Shown: positions 43,927 through 51,326 of the stretch, piece by piece | Position numbering within the stretch: the stretch's first letter is position 1 | Layout of the letters: every line of letters starts with the position of its first letter | Assembly (NCBI GenBank): GCA_964523885.1 | Contig: CAZFYX010000108.1 | Coordinates: forward strand, 23,795 to 87,794 | DNA from: SHXO01 sp964523885 | GTDB taxonomy: Bacteria; Pseudomonadota; Gammaproteobacteria; Burkholderiales; SHXO01 | DNA: 64,000 nucleotides | Reading direction: 5' to 3' | Notes under the pieces: generated by a model | Seen by the model: only the letters and a program-made list of their open reading frames with translations | Told to the model about the DNA's origin: nothing | The model's database searches: none | Translations under genes and position numbers: made by a program

Positions 43927-45000
43927 ATGGCTGCACTTCTTCCCGATCCGCGTTGCTTCGCACCACCGGGCTCCGATCCCTTCGTGGCGCTCGCTCTGGA
44001 AAGCGTATCTGACGCGATGCAGCGAGGCGGGCCGCCGGCCGGACTGGTGGCTGCGTATCGAGACGCGCTGACCCGAAACGACGAGGAGGGCATCCGTGCG
44101 TCGCTCCGGCACGCCACGTCGGCGCAGGTCGCGCGGCGCCTCTGGGCCGCGCTCGATCGCGCGCTCCAGCTGCCGGCCCGGGCGCCCGACGCGCCGGAGC
44201 TGCGCCTGTTCGCCCTGCCGGTGCTGGTGGTGACCGGAGGGCGCGAGGGCGTCGTGGTGCCCGGCCTGGTGCCGGACGTCTCGCGCGTGCAGCAGGTTCT
44301 CGCGGATGCCGGTGCACTCGGGCCCTCGCAGAGCTTCGGCCTGGGCAACGCGCTGTGCTCGCTGGAGGCGTTGCAGTCCCTGGCGCTCTGCCGGGTGCAT
44401 GCTATGCAGGCCGATACCGGTTCCGGTGCCGCGTCGCTGCCCGACCTGCCGCCCGCGCCCATGCACACGCCAGGCAGTGACGAGGCCGTGCATCTGCGCT
44501 TCCTCGTGGGCGCCGGCATCGTGGTCGCCGGCGCGCCGTCTTTCGTCGAGACCGGTGCAGCCATCGGGCAATGGGGGCTGCGCCTGACCCATGAGCTCGC
44601 CGATCAGATGCGGGTCGACGGCCTCAGCGTCCTGCCGATCCCGCGCCCGCCCGCCTCGCTGCTGACGGCCCAGGCCTCGGCGGTGATTGCCTGCGAGGAA
44701 CTCGCGTTGCAGGCGTTCGTCAGCCGCGTGCTGCGCCGCTTCCGCAGCGAAGTGGGCGAACCGCAGGCGGCGCTCGCGGCGCTGGCCTCCGGGGGGCTGG
44801 GCCTGCGGCTGAGCTCGCCGTTCGTGGAGAACCGCATCAGCGTGCACCGGCGTGCCCTGCACGTGACCGAAGACCTGGACGAGGCGCTGCGCGCGATCCT
44901 TGCGCTGTTGCGGGAGTGCGGCGTGGGGGAAGTGCAGGTGCTGCCCGGGATCCTGCCCGACGAGATGTTCGCGCGGCATCCCGACGCGCCCACGCACTAG
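43927..45000 (+). CDS. Conserved hypothetical protein
   Basis: 357 residues, not recognised. It is mainly helical and soluble, with repeated short hydrophobic strands (LRLFALPVLVVTGG; VHLRFLVGAGIVVAG) and no signal peptide or catalytic motif that I can name. SQSFGLGNALCSLEALQSLALCRVHAM (about 132-158) and GDELALQAF-like helices are the most conserved-looking parts. The ATG at 43927 is chosen because a perfect -10 box ends seven bases before it; the open frame to 43783 would include that promoter. It is divergent from the amidohydrolase. Confidence 0.7.
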   Translation: MAALLPDPRCFAPPGSDPFVALALESVSDAMQRGGPPAGLVAAYRDALTRNDEEGIRASLRHATSAQVARRLWAALDRALQLPARAPDAPELRLFALPVLVVTGGREGVVVPGLVPDVSRVQQVLADAGALGPSQSFGLGNALCSLEALQSLALCRVHAMQADTGSGAASLPDLPPAPMHTPGSDEAVHLRFLVGAGIVVAGAPSFVETGAAIGQWGLRLTHELADQMRVDGLSVLPIPRPPASLLTAQASAVIACEELALQAFVSRVLRRFRSEVGEPQAALAALASGGLGLRLSSPFVENRISVHRRALHVTEDLDEALRAILALLRECGVGEVQVLPGILPDEMFARHPDAPTH

Positions 45001-45014
45001 CTGCCCGCTGGTGC

Positions 45015-46097
45015 TCAGGGCTGCGGCTTCGCCTCCGCCGGTCCCTCGAGGAACTGCTGCACCGCCTCGAACAGGCGCAGCCGGTTCTTCTCCATGATTA
45101 GCGTGTGGGTGCCTTCCTCGATCTTCACCAGGCGCTTCCACGCTGCATTCTCCAGCAGCGCATGGATCTCGTCGGCCATGTAGCCGGGGGTGTCCTGGTC
45201 CCACTCGCCGTGCACGAGCAGCGTCGGCGCCCGGATCGCGCGGGGATCGTAGTACGGCCGCCCGGCGGACCAGTATTCGCGGACGTCCTGGATCACGCCG
45301 TTCGGGGCGCGCAGCAGGGGCGGATTCCACTTGCCGCTGTCCGGATCGGTGGCCCAGGTGGCGTCGGCCCAGGCCTCGAACCAGCCCGCCGGGATGAGTT
45401 CCGGCGCCTTGTCGGCAGGCACACCGGTCAGCCAGCGCTTGCGAGCCTGCTCCATGGTGACCGTGCGGTATGCGCCGAGCGGCCCGTCGTTGCCCACCAG
45501 GGATGGCGACTTGCGCAGCCAGAGGGGCGCGTACAACACCAGGCGGTTCACCTGCTCGGCGTTGGCGGCCGCGTAGGTGGCCATGATCGAGGTGCCCCAG
45601 GACCAGCCGAGCAGGTTGAGCGACTTCACCTGCCGGCGCTGCAGGATGTGCGCGACGGCGGTGCCCACGTCGCGCACCGCGACGTTGGTGGTGACGATCG
45701 GCTTGTTCTCCTCCGGGGGGGCGAACATCTCCGGCGGGCGCGTGGAGCGGCCGTACCCGCGCAGGTCCACCAGCCATACGTCCCAGCCGCGGCAGGCCAG
45801 GTAGTCCATCCACGAGAAGCCACCGAGCGGCAGATCGAACGCGGTCTCGGAGGGGTAGGTGGCGCCATGCACGTACAGCAGCACCCGCTCGGGCTGGAAC
45901 TTGTGCATGTCGGCGGGATGCTTGTTGCGCAGGTACAGCTCGATGCCGCGCGTGTCCGACGGAATGCGTACTTCGTTCGTCTTCACCGGACCGGCGGCGG
46001 CGCCGGACAGGAGGCAGGCATCTTCGGCCATGACGGGTGTCGCGCTGCTCAGCGCGGCGAGCATCGTGGGGCACAGCATTCGGAGCACAGATCGCAT
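45015..46097 (-). CDS. Exported alpha/beta hydrolase
   Basis: 360 residues. Signal peptide to about residue 24 (PVMA). Hydrolase core: LLYVHGATYPS with the oxyanion HG (76-78), DLRGYGRS (111-118), nucleophile Ser166 in GWSWGTS, Asp300 in HGEWDQDTP, His331 in EGTHTLI. It resembles lipases/esterases of the AB-hydrolase type. Four Cys (9, 28, 102 and a further few) might allow a disulfide in the periplasm. It converges with the unknown gene at its left (14 bases between stops). Substrate unknown. Confidence 0.87.
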   Translation of the reverse strand: MRSVLRMLCPTMLAALSSATPVMAEDACLLSGAAAGPVKTNEVRIPSDTRGIELYLRNKHPADMHKFQPERVLLYVHGATYPSETAFDLPLGGFSWMDYLACRGWDVWLVDLRGYGRSTRPPEMFAPPEENKPIVTTNVAVRDVGTAVAHILQRRQVKSLNLLGWSWGTSIMATYAAANAEQVNRLVLYAPLWLRKSPSLVGNDGPLGAYRTVTMEQARKRWLTGVPADKAPELIPAGWFEAWADATWATDPDSGKWNPPLLRAPNGVIQDVREYWSAGRPYYDPRAIRAPTLLVHGEWDQDTPGYMADEIHALLENAAWKRLVKIEEGTHTLIMEKNRLRLFEAVQQFLEGPAEAKPQP

Positions 46098-46220
46098 GAC
46101 ACTACTCGCAAGGGCCGGAACGTGAGATGGCACCATCCATCCTAGCGGTTTTCGGTCATTGGCTGCACGCATCCTCGACCCGGTTGGCGGCTGCACCCGC
46201 CTCCGCAGGACACGCCGCGT

Positions 46221-46235
46221 GCCGCATAATGCGGC
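46221..46235 (+). promoter_or_regulatory. 15-bp palindrome with -10 box directly before the srkA ATG
   Basis: GCCGCAT-A-ATGCGGC is a perfect dyad abutting the ATG at 46236. It contains CATAAT (46225-46230), a good -10 box five bases before the ATG, so the message would be leaderless or nearly so. The dyad could be an operator or could form a hairpin in DNA only, since it lies mostly before the expected transcript start. Confidence 0.5.
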
Positions 46236-47237
46236 ATGTCCGCCGTACCATCGCACCCCTACGCGCAGCTCACGCCCGACCTCATCCTCGACGCCGTCGA
46301 AAGCACGGGCGTGCGCTGCGACGGCCGCCTGCTCGCACTGAACAGCTTCGAGAACCGCGTCTACCAGGTGGGTATCGAGGACGCGCAGCCGCTGGTGGTG
46401 AAGTTCTACCGGCCGGGCCGGTGGTCGAGCGAGATGATCGCGGAGGAGCACGCGTTCGCGGGCGAGCTGGCCGAGGCCGAGCTGCCGGTGGTGGCCCCGC
46501 TTGCGGGCGAAGACGGCGTCACGCTGCGGGAGTTCGCCGGCTTTCGCTTCGCACTCTATCCGCGGCAGCGCGGCCGCGCGCCCGAGCTCGAGTCGCAGGA
46601 CACGTTGACCTGGATGGGCCGCTTCATCGGCCGCATCCACGCCATCGGTGCGCTGCGCCCGTTCCAGCATCGGCCGGCGATCAGCGTGGAGAGCTTCGGC
46701 GACGAGCCGTCCCGCTACGTGCTCGAGCACGACTTCGTCCCCGCGGACCTGCGCCCGGCCTACGAGTCGCTGGTCACCCAGCTGCTGGAGCGCATCCGCC
46801 TGCGCATCGGACAGGCGGGCGAGATCGCGACACTGCGGTTGCACGGCGACTGCCATCCGGGCAACGTCCTGTGGGCCGACGACGGGCCGCACTTCGTCGA
46901 TCTGGACGACGCCCGCACCGGGCCCGCCGTGCAGGACCTGTGGATGCTCCTCTCGGGCGAGCGCGAGACCATGGCGCGGCAGCTGCGCTGGGTGCTCGAC
47001 GGGTACTGGGAATTTAACGATTTCGAGCTCCGCGAGGTGCAGCTGATCGAACCGCTGCGCACCCTTCGGATGATCCACTATGCCGGCTGGCTGGCGCTGC
47101 GCTGGGACGACCCCGCCTTCCCGGCCGCGTTCCCCTGGTTCAACAGCCAGCGCTACTGGCAGGACCACATCCTCGCGCTGCGCGAGCAGGCTGCCGCCCT
47201 AGACGAGCCGCCCCTGGCGGGGCTGAGCGGGGGGTGA
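46236..47237 (+). CDS. srkA: Stress response kinase A (serine/threonine protein kinase)
   Basis: 333 residues of the SrkA/YihE (RdoA) family, a eukaryotic-like kinase with a choline-kinase fold. Landmarks: LNSFENRVYQVGIED (35-49), VVKFYRPGRWSSEMIAEEHAF with Lys56, catalytic loop LHGDCHPGNVLW with Asp205, FVDLDDARTGPAVQDLW with Asp222/224. E. coli SrkA protects against cell death under envelope and other stress by opposing MazF. No ribosome site is seen before the ATG. The stop codon begins a 23-bp inverted repeat. Confidence 0.93.
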   Translation: MSAVPSHPYAQLTPDLILDAVESTGVRCDGRLLALNSFENRVYQVGIEDAQPLVVKFYRPGRWSSEMIAEEHAFAGELAEAELPVVAPLAGEDGVTLREFAGFRFALYPRQRGRAPELESQDTLTWMGRFIGRIHAIGALRPFQHRPAISVESFGDEPSRYVLEHDFVPADLRPAYESLVTQLLERIRLRIGQAGEIATLRLHGDCHPGNVLWADDGPHFVDLDDARTGPAVQDLWMLLSGERETMARQLRWVLDGYWEFNDFELREVQLIEPLRTLRMIHYAGWLALRWDDPAFPAAFPWFNSQRYWQDHILALREQAAALDEPPLAGLSGG

Positions 47238-47297
47238 AGGGGGTGCAGCAGTGAAGGCGTGAAGGGCCCTCTCACCTTCACTGCTGCACCCCCTTCA
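47235..47297. repeat. Perfect 23-bp inverted repeat (GTGAAGG type) starting at the srkA stop codon
   Basis: Left arm 47235-47257 begins with the srkA TGA; right arm 47275-47297 is its exact reverse complement; the loop is 17 bases (including AGGGCCCT). The arms contain TGAAGGGGGTGCAGCAG and GTGAAGG. No T-run follows. Such a long perfect stem is much larger than a typical terminator. Confidence 0.93.
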
Positions 47298-47360
47298 TCC
47301 TCCAAGGCCACTGGCCCGCAACTTGCACGATCCACCTGGCATGCGACCAGGAGGACGGCA

Positions 47361-48089
47361 ATGAATGCTGTATCGAGCGTGCCCTACGGGGTCGAGCAGG
47401 TAGTGCGGCTGCAGAAGTCGCACAAGGTGCAGCTGGTGCAGCCCGGCATGGCGCCGCTGTTCAGCCGGGGACTGCACGCCGTGCCGCTGGGCGCCTCCGA
47501 GTTCGCGCTGGCGATCCGCGACTACCCGATCGTGTTCCTCCAGCGCCGCGCCGACACGCCGCTCGAGGCCGTCGCCATCCTCGGCATGCAGGCCGGGCAG
47601 AACCTGTTCGTCATGCCCGATGGCCGCTGGGACCGCCGGACCTACATCCCGGCATTCATCCGCCGCTATCCGTTCTCCATCTCGGGTGCCGGGGACGCCC
47701 GCACCATCTGCGTGGACCCTGCCGCCGTGGTGGAGAACGGGGAGCCGCTGTTCGACGACAAGGGTGCGCCGCTGCAGCACTGGACGATGTTCGAGCGCCT
47801 GCTGCACGAGTACGAGGACGAGCTCATCCGGGCCCGCGAACTGGGCGCGCTGCTCCAGCGCCTGGGCCTGCTCGCGCCGTTCGCCATGCGTGCCGACCTC
47901 TCCGGGGGTTTCTCCCTGTCGCTGGAAGGGATGTACCGGGTCGAGCGCCCGCGCCTCGCTGCGCTGAACCACCAGGCCCTGGCCGACCTCATCAACAAGG
48001 GCGACATGGACTGCGTCTACGCCCACCTGCTGTCCCAGGACAACTTCCTGCGCCTGGTGGCCCGGCGTGGCCTGTTCGCCAAGACCTGA
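47361..48089 (+). CDS. SapC family protein, copy 2
   Basis: 242 residues, second SapC-family member in the window. It shares with copy 1 DYPIVFLQR (53-61), ILGMQAGQNLFVMPDGRWDRRTYIPAFIRRYPF (73-105) and the C-terminal AHLLSQDNFLRL. Outside these blocks similarity is low, so the copies are old paralogues. AGGAGG lies seven bases before the ATG. Its neighbours (srkA, phaZ) are unrelated to an S-layer. Function unknown. Confidence 0.87.
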   Translation: MNAVSSVPYGVEQVVRLQKSHKVQLVQPGMAPLFSRGLHAVPLGASEFALAIRDYPIVFLQRRADTPLEAVAILGMQAGQNLFVMPDGRWDRRTYIPAFIRRYPFSISGAGDARTICVDPAAVVENGEPLFDDKGAPLQHWTMFERLLHEYEDELIRARELGALLQRLGLLAPFAMRADLSGGFSLSLEGMYRVERPRLAALNHQALADLINKGDMDCVYAHLLSQDNFLRLVARRGLFAKT

Positions 48090-48275
48090 GGGACAAGCCC
48101 AGGCGGCGAGGCAAGGTCAAATACCGGGTACGGGCGCTGCTGCTTGACCTGTGCAGACCCCATAATTACAGTCTTGCGCCAGCGGGTCGATACCCGACAC
48201 AACAACATCCGGGCGGGAGGAGCAGCCAGCCGGGAAGCCGCGGCTGACCCCTGATCCCCTGGGAGATCCCTGAGC

Positions 48276-49496
48276 ATGCTGTACGCGCTGCACGAGTTCC
48301 AGAAGAGCATCTCCGCGCCCCTGGTGGCCTGGATCGATGCCAACCACCGCCTCTTCAGCAGTCCCTACAGTCCGCTCGCCTACACCCCGGTCAGCCGCCA
48401 CGTCGCCGCCAGCAGCGAGTTGCTCACGCGGCTGATGCGCTCCTACCACAAGCCGGAGTGGCACATCCAGCGCGTGGAGATCGACGGCCGCGCAGTGCCG
48501 GTCTCGATCGAGCCGGTGGTGACCAAGCCGTTCTGCCACCTGCTCCACTTCCGCAAGGAGATGGAGGAGCCGGGGCCGACGCTGCTGGTGGTGGCACCGC
48601 TTTCGGGACACCACGCCACGCTGCTGCGCGACACCGTGCGCACGCTGCTGCGCGACTTCAACGTCTTCGTGACGGACTGGGTCGACGCGCGGATGGTCCC
48701 GCTGGTGGACGGGCCCTTCCACCTCGACGACTACGTCGAGTACGTGAAGTCCTTCATCCGCTTCCTCGGTCCCGGGATCGCCACCATGTCGGTGTGCCAG
48801 CCCACGGTGCCGGTGCTCGCGGCAATCTCGCTGATGGCGCAGGAGGGCGATCCCTGTACGCCGCGGGCCATGGTGATGATGGGCGGGCCGATCGATCCGC
48901 GCCGCAATCCCACCGTGGTGAACGAGCTCGCCATGGGTCGCCCGCACTCGTGGTTCGAGGACAAGGTGATCTACCGGGTGCCGTTCAACTACCCGGGCTT
49001 CATGCGCCGCGTGTATCCCGGCTTCCTGCAGCACCTGTCGTTCATCGCCATGAACCATGACCGGCATCTGGAAGCGCACCGGCAGTTCTTCAACCATCTC
49101 GTCGTGGGTGACGGCGACAGCGCAGCGTCGCATCGCGCGTTCTACGACGAGTACAACGCGGTGCTCGACATGGCGGCCGAGTACTACCTGGACACCATCA
49201 AGACGGTGTTCCAGGACTTTGCCCTGCCCAAGGGCACGTGGCGAGTGCGCGGCACGCTGGTCGAGCCGTCCGCGATCCGCAAGACCGCGCTGTTCAGCAT
49301 CGAGGGCGAGCTGGACGACATCTCCGGCAATGGCCAGACCGAGGCCGCGCACATCCTGTGCTCGAAGATCCCCTCGGAGCGACGCAAGCACCTGCTCGCC
49401 AAGGGCGTGGGGCACTACGGCATCTTCAGCGGGCGCAAGTACCGCGAGCTCATCTATCCGCAGATCCGCGATTTCATCCGGCGCTGGGCGGCCTGA
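48276..49496 (+). CDS. phaZ: Intracellular polyhydroxyalkanoate depolymerase
   Basis: 406 residues with close resemblance to Ralstonia/Cupriavidus PhaZ1: MLYALHEFQKS at the N-terminus, VVAPLSGHHATLLRDTVRTLL, VTDWVDARMVP and FYDEYNAVLDMAAEYYLDTI. The nucleophile is a cysteine (Cys174 in MSVCQPTVPVLAA), as in the amorphous-PHB depolymerases, with EGELDDISG and GVGHYGIFSG providing Asp and His. It mobilises stored PHB in the cytoplasm. GGGAGATCCC lies before the ATG. Its presence implies that the organism makes PHB granules. Confidence 0.96.
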   Translation: MLYALHEFQKSISAPLVAWIDANHRLFSSPYSPLAYTPVSRHVAASSELLTRLMRSYHKPEWHIQRVEIDGRAVPVSIEPVVTKPFCHLLHFRKEMEEPGPTLLVVAPLSGHHATLLRDTVRTLLRDFNVFVTDWVDARMVPLVDGPFHLDDYVEYVKSFIRFLGPGIATMSVCQPTVPVLAAISLMAQEGDPCTPRAMVMMGGPIDPRRNPTVVNELAMGRPHSWFEDKVIYRVPFNYPGFMRRVYPGFLQHLSFIAMNHDRHLEAHRQFFNHLVVGDGDSAASHRAFYDEYNAVLDMAAEYYLDTIKTVFQDFALPKGTWRVRGTLVEPSAIRKTALFSIEGELDDISGNGQTEAAHILCSKIPSERRKHLLAKGVGHYGIFSGRKYRELIYPQIRDFIRRWAA

Positions 49497-49592
49497 CGGC
49501 CGTATGAGGGCGTGCCCGGTCGGATACGCATGAACAAGTGAAGAGGTGAAGCGGGCGCGTCCGCCGGCTGGATGAAACCGGCAGGATGCCCG

Positions 49593-49598
49593 TACAAT
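49593..49598 (+). promoter_or_regulatory. Candidate -10 box (TACAAT) for the TctCBA operon
   Basis: TACAAT 66 bases before the TctC ATG, in the only AT-richer spot of the phaZ-TctC gap. A GTGAAG-type repeat (AAGTGAAGAGGTGAAG, around 49536-49551) lies just before it. No firm -35 box. Confidence 0.35.
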
Positions 49599-49664
49599 CG
49601 CCCGCTCGCGGCCGGTACAAGCACACCGATCCGGCCCGTCCCGCCGCACCCTTCCGGAGGAGAG

Positions 49665-50636
49665 ATGCCGTTCCACCGCATTGGCCGGCTCGCGTTGCTC
49701 GCGGCCGCCTGTCTCGTGTTCGCCATGCCCGCGCACGCGGCTTATCCCGCCCGCCCGATCACCTTCATCGTTCCCTGGGGAGCCGGAGGCGGTACCGATG
49801 CCGTCGGCCGGATGATGGCGACGCTGCTGGAACGCGACCTGGGCCAGCCCGTCACGGTGGTCAATCGCACCGGGGGCAGCGGCGTAGTGGGTCATGCGGC
49901 CATCGCGAGCGCCCGCCCGGACGGCTACACCATCGGGCTCATCACCACCGAGATCGTGATGCTGCATCACCAGGGCCTCACCCAGCTCGACGGGGCATCG
50001 TTCACGCCGCTCGGACTGGTCAATCTGGACCCGGCCGCAGTCCAGGTGCGCGCCGATGCGCCCTACAAGAACCTCAAGGACCTGCTCGACGCGATCCGCG
50101 CAAATCCCGGCAAGCTGCGCGCGTCGGGGACCGGGCAGGGCGGCAGCTGGCACCTCTCGCTGTACGGGCTGCTGGCCGAGCAGAAGATCGACCCGCTCAC
50201 CGTGCCGTGGGTGCCGAGCCAGAGCAACGCCGCCGGTCTGCTGGACCTCGTTGCCGGCGGCGTGGCGATCGTGCCCGGCTCGCTGCCGGAGGCGCGCGCG
50301 CTGATCGAGGCAGGCAAGGTGCGCAGCCTGGCCATCATGGACGAGAAGCCGTCGACCTTGTTCCCGAAGGTGCCCACGGTGAAGCAGGCGGTGGGCAGCA
50401 ACTGGGAGTCGGGCGTGTGGCGCGGCATCGCGGCGCCGAAGAACCTGCCCAAGGACATCGAGGCACGCCTGCTCGCGGCGGTGAAGAAGGCCTACGAGAG
50501 CAAGGAGTTCCGCGACTTCATGCAGGAGCGCGGCTTCGGCATGGCCTGGATGGATCCGGGCCAGTTCGCGGCCTACATGGCCAAGCAGGACGCGGAGCTC
50601 GGCGCGCTGATGAAGCAGGTGGGGCTGGCGAAGTGA
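49665..50636 (+). CDS. Tripartite tricarboxylate transporter substrate-binding protein (TctC family)
   Basis: 323 residues. Signal peptide to residue 26 (AHAA), then the Bug/TctC start YPARPITFIVPWGAGGGTDAVGR and VVNRTGGSGVVGHAAIASARPDGYT. These extracytoplasmic receptors bind carboxylates through a loop and two bridging waters. GGAGG precedes the ATG by four bases; the longer open frame has no signal peptide. First gene of a complete TctC-TctB-TctA set, which sets it apart from the many orphan Bug receptors in Burkholderiales. Ligand unknown. Confidence 0.92.
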   Translation: MPFHRIGRLALLAAACLVFAMPAHAAYPARPITFIVPWGAGGGTDAVGRMMATLLERDLGQPVTVVNRTGGSGVVGHAAIASARPDGYTIGLITTEIVMLHHQGLTQLDGASFTPLGLVNLDPAAVQVRADAPYKNLKDLLDAIRANPGKLRASGTGQGGSWHLSLYGLLAEQKIDPLTVPWVPSQSNAAGLLDLVAGGVAIVPGSLPEARALIEAGKVRSLAIMDEKPSTLFPKVPTVKQAVGSNWESGVWRGIAAPKNLPKDIEARLLAAVKKAYESKEFRDFMQERGFGMAWMDPGQFAAYMAKQDAELGALMKQVGLAK

Positions 50637-50642
50637 TGGCTG

Positions 50643-50845
50643 GAGGCAAGAGGCGGGAGGCGAGAGGACCTGCGCCATGCGGTCCGCCAGGGGGAGCGGT
50701 TGCTGTGCTCCCCGGTGCTGCGTGACGGCGCCGTGACTGAGCCGCTCCAGCCTCTTGCTGCTTGCCTCTCGCCTCCAGCCCCACCCTCCAGCCTCTCGTC
50801 TCCAACCCCACCCTCCAGCCTCTCGCCTCCAGCCTCTAGCCTCCC
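50643..50845. repeat. GAGGC heptad repeats as opposed arms inside the tct operon
   Basis: Left arm 50643-50667 has GAGGCAA, GAGGCGG, GAGGCGA and GAGG units. Right arm 50745-50845 is the complementary strand type (GCCTCTCGCCTCCAGCC and similar), many imperfect units. The 213-bp gap between tctC and tctB is thus filled by a self-complementary element that could fold over about 25 bp or more. Confidence 0.85.
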
Positions 50846-50849
50846 GTCC

Positions 50850-51323
50850 ATGCGCCTCCACGACGCCATCCTCGCCGTACTGCTGCTCGCTTTTGCGCTC
50901 GCGGTCGGCGTTCACGCGACGGGCTTTCCCGACATGCCGGGCCAGGCCCTCGGGCCGGGGTTCTTCCCGGCCCTGGTCGCCGCAGCCATGGCGCTCGCCG
51001 CGCTGGTGCTCCTCGCCACGACACTCCGGCGGCGTGCAGCCGTGCCGCTGATCGAGCTCGACGACTGGGTACGCTCCCCGCGCCGGCTGCTGGATGTGCT
51101 GCTGGTGATCGGCGGACTGACGTTCTACGTGCGCTTCTCCGAAACGCTGGGGTACTTCATCGCCGCGCCGGTGTCACTGCTCATGTTCCTGGCCGCCACC
51201 CGCGTGCGCATGGCGATCTCGGTGCCGGTCGCGCTGCTGGTGCCATTGCTCATCCATTACATCTTCTACACCGGCCTGCGCGTGCCCCTGCCCTGGGGCG
51301 TGCTGACCGAATACGCCTGGTAG
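50850..51323 (+). CDS. Tripartite tricarboxylate transporter small permease (TctB family)
   Basis: 157 residues with four helices (ILAVLLLAFALAVGVH, FFPALVAAAMALAALVLLATT, LLDVLLVIGGLTFYV and the C-terminal pair). PGQALGPGFFPALV is the conserved TctB motif. The ATG directly follows the repeat element and has no good ribosome site. Translation may depend on how the repeat RNA folds. Confidence 0.88.
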   Translation: MRLHDAILAVLLLAFALAVGVHATGFPDMPGQALGPGFFPALVAAAMALAALVLLATTLRRRAAVPLIELDDWVRSPRRLLDVLLVIGGLTFYVRFSETLGYFIAAPVSLLMFLAATRVRMAISVPVALLVPLLIHYIFYTGLRVPLPWGVLTEYAW

Positions 51324-51326
51324 CGC

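Noticed and set aside
48117..50915. 932-codon open frame on the minus strand over phaZ and tctC
   Set aside because: It is the reverse reading of two well-recognised genes, rich in Arg/His/Ala/Gly, with no start site or family pattern.
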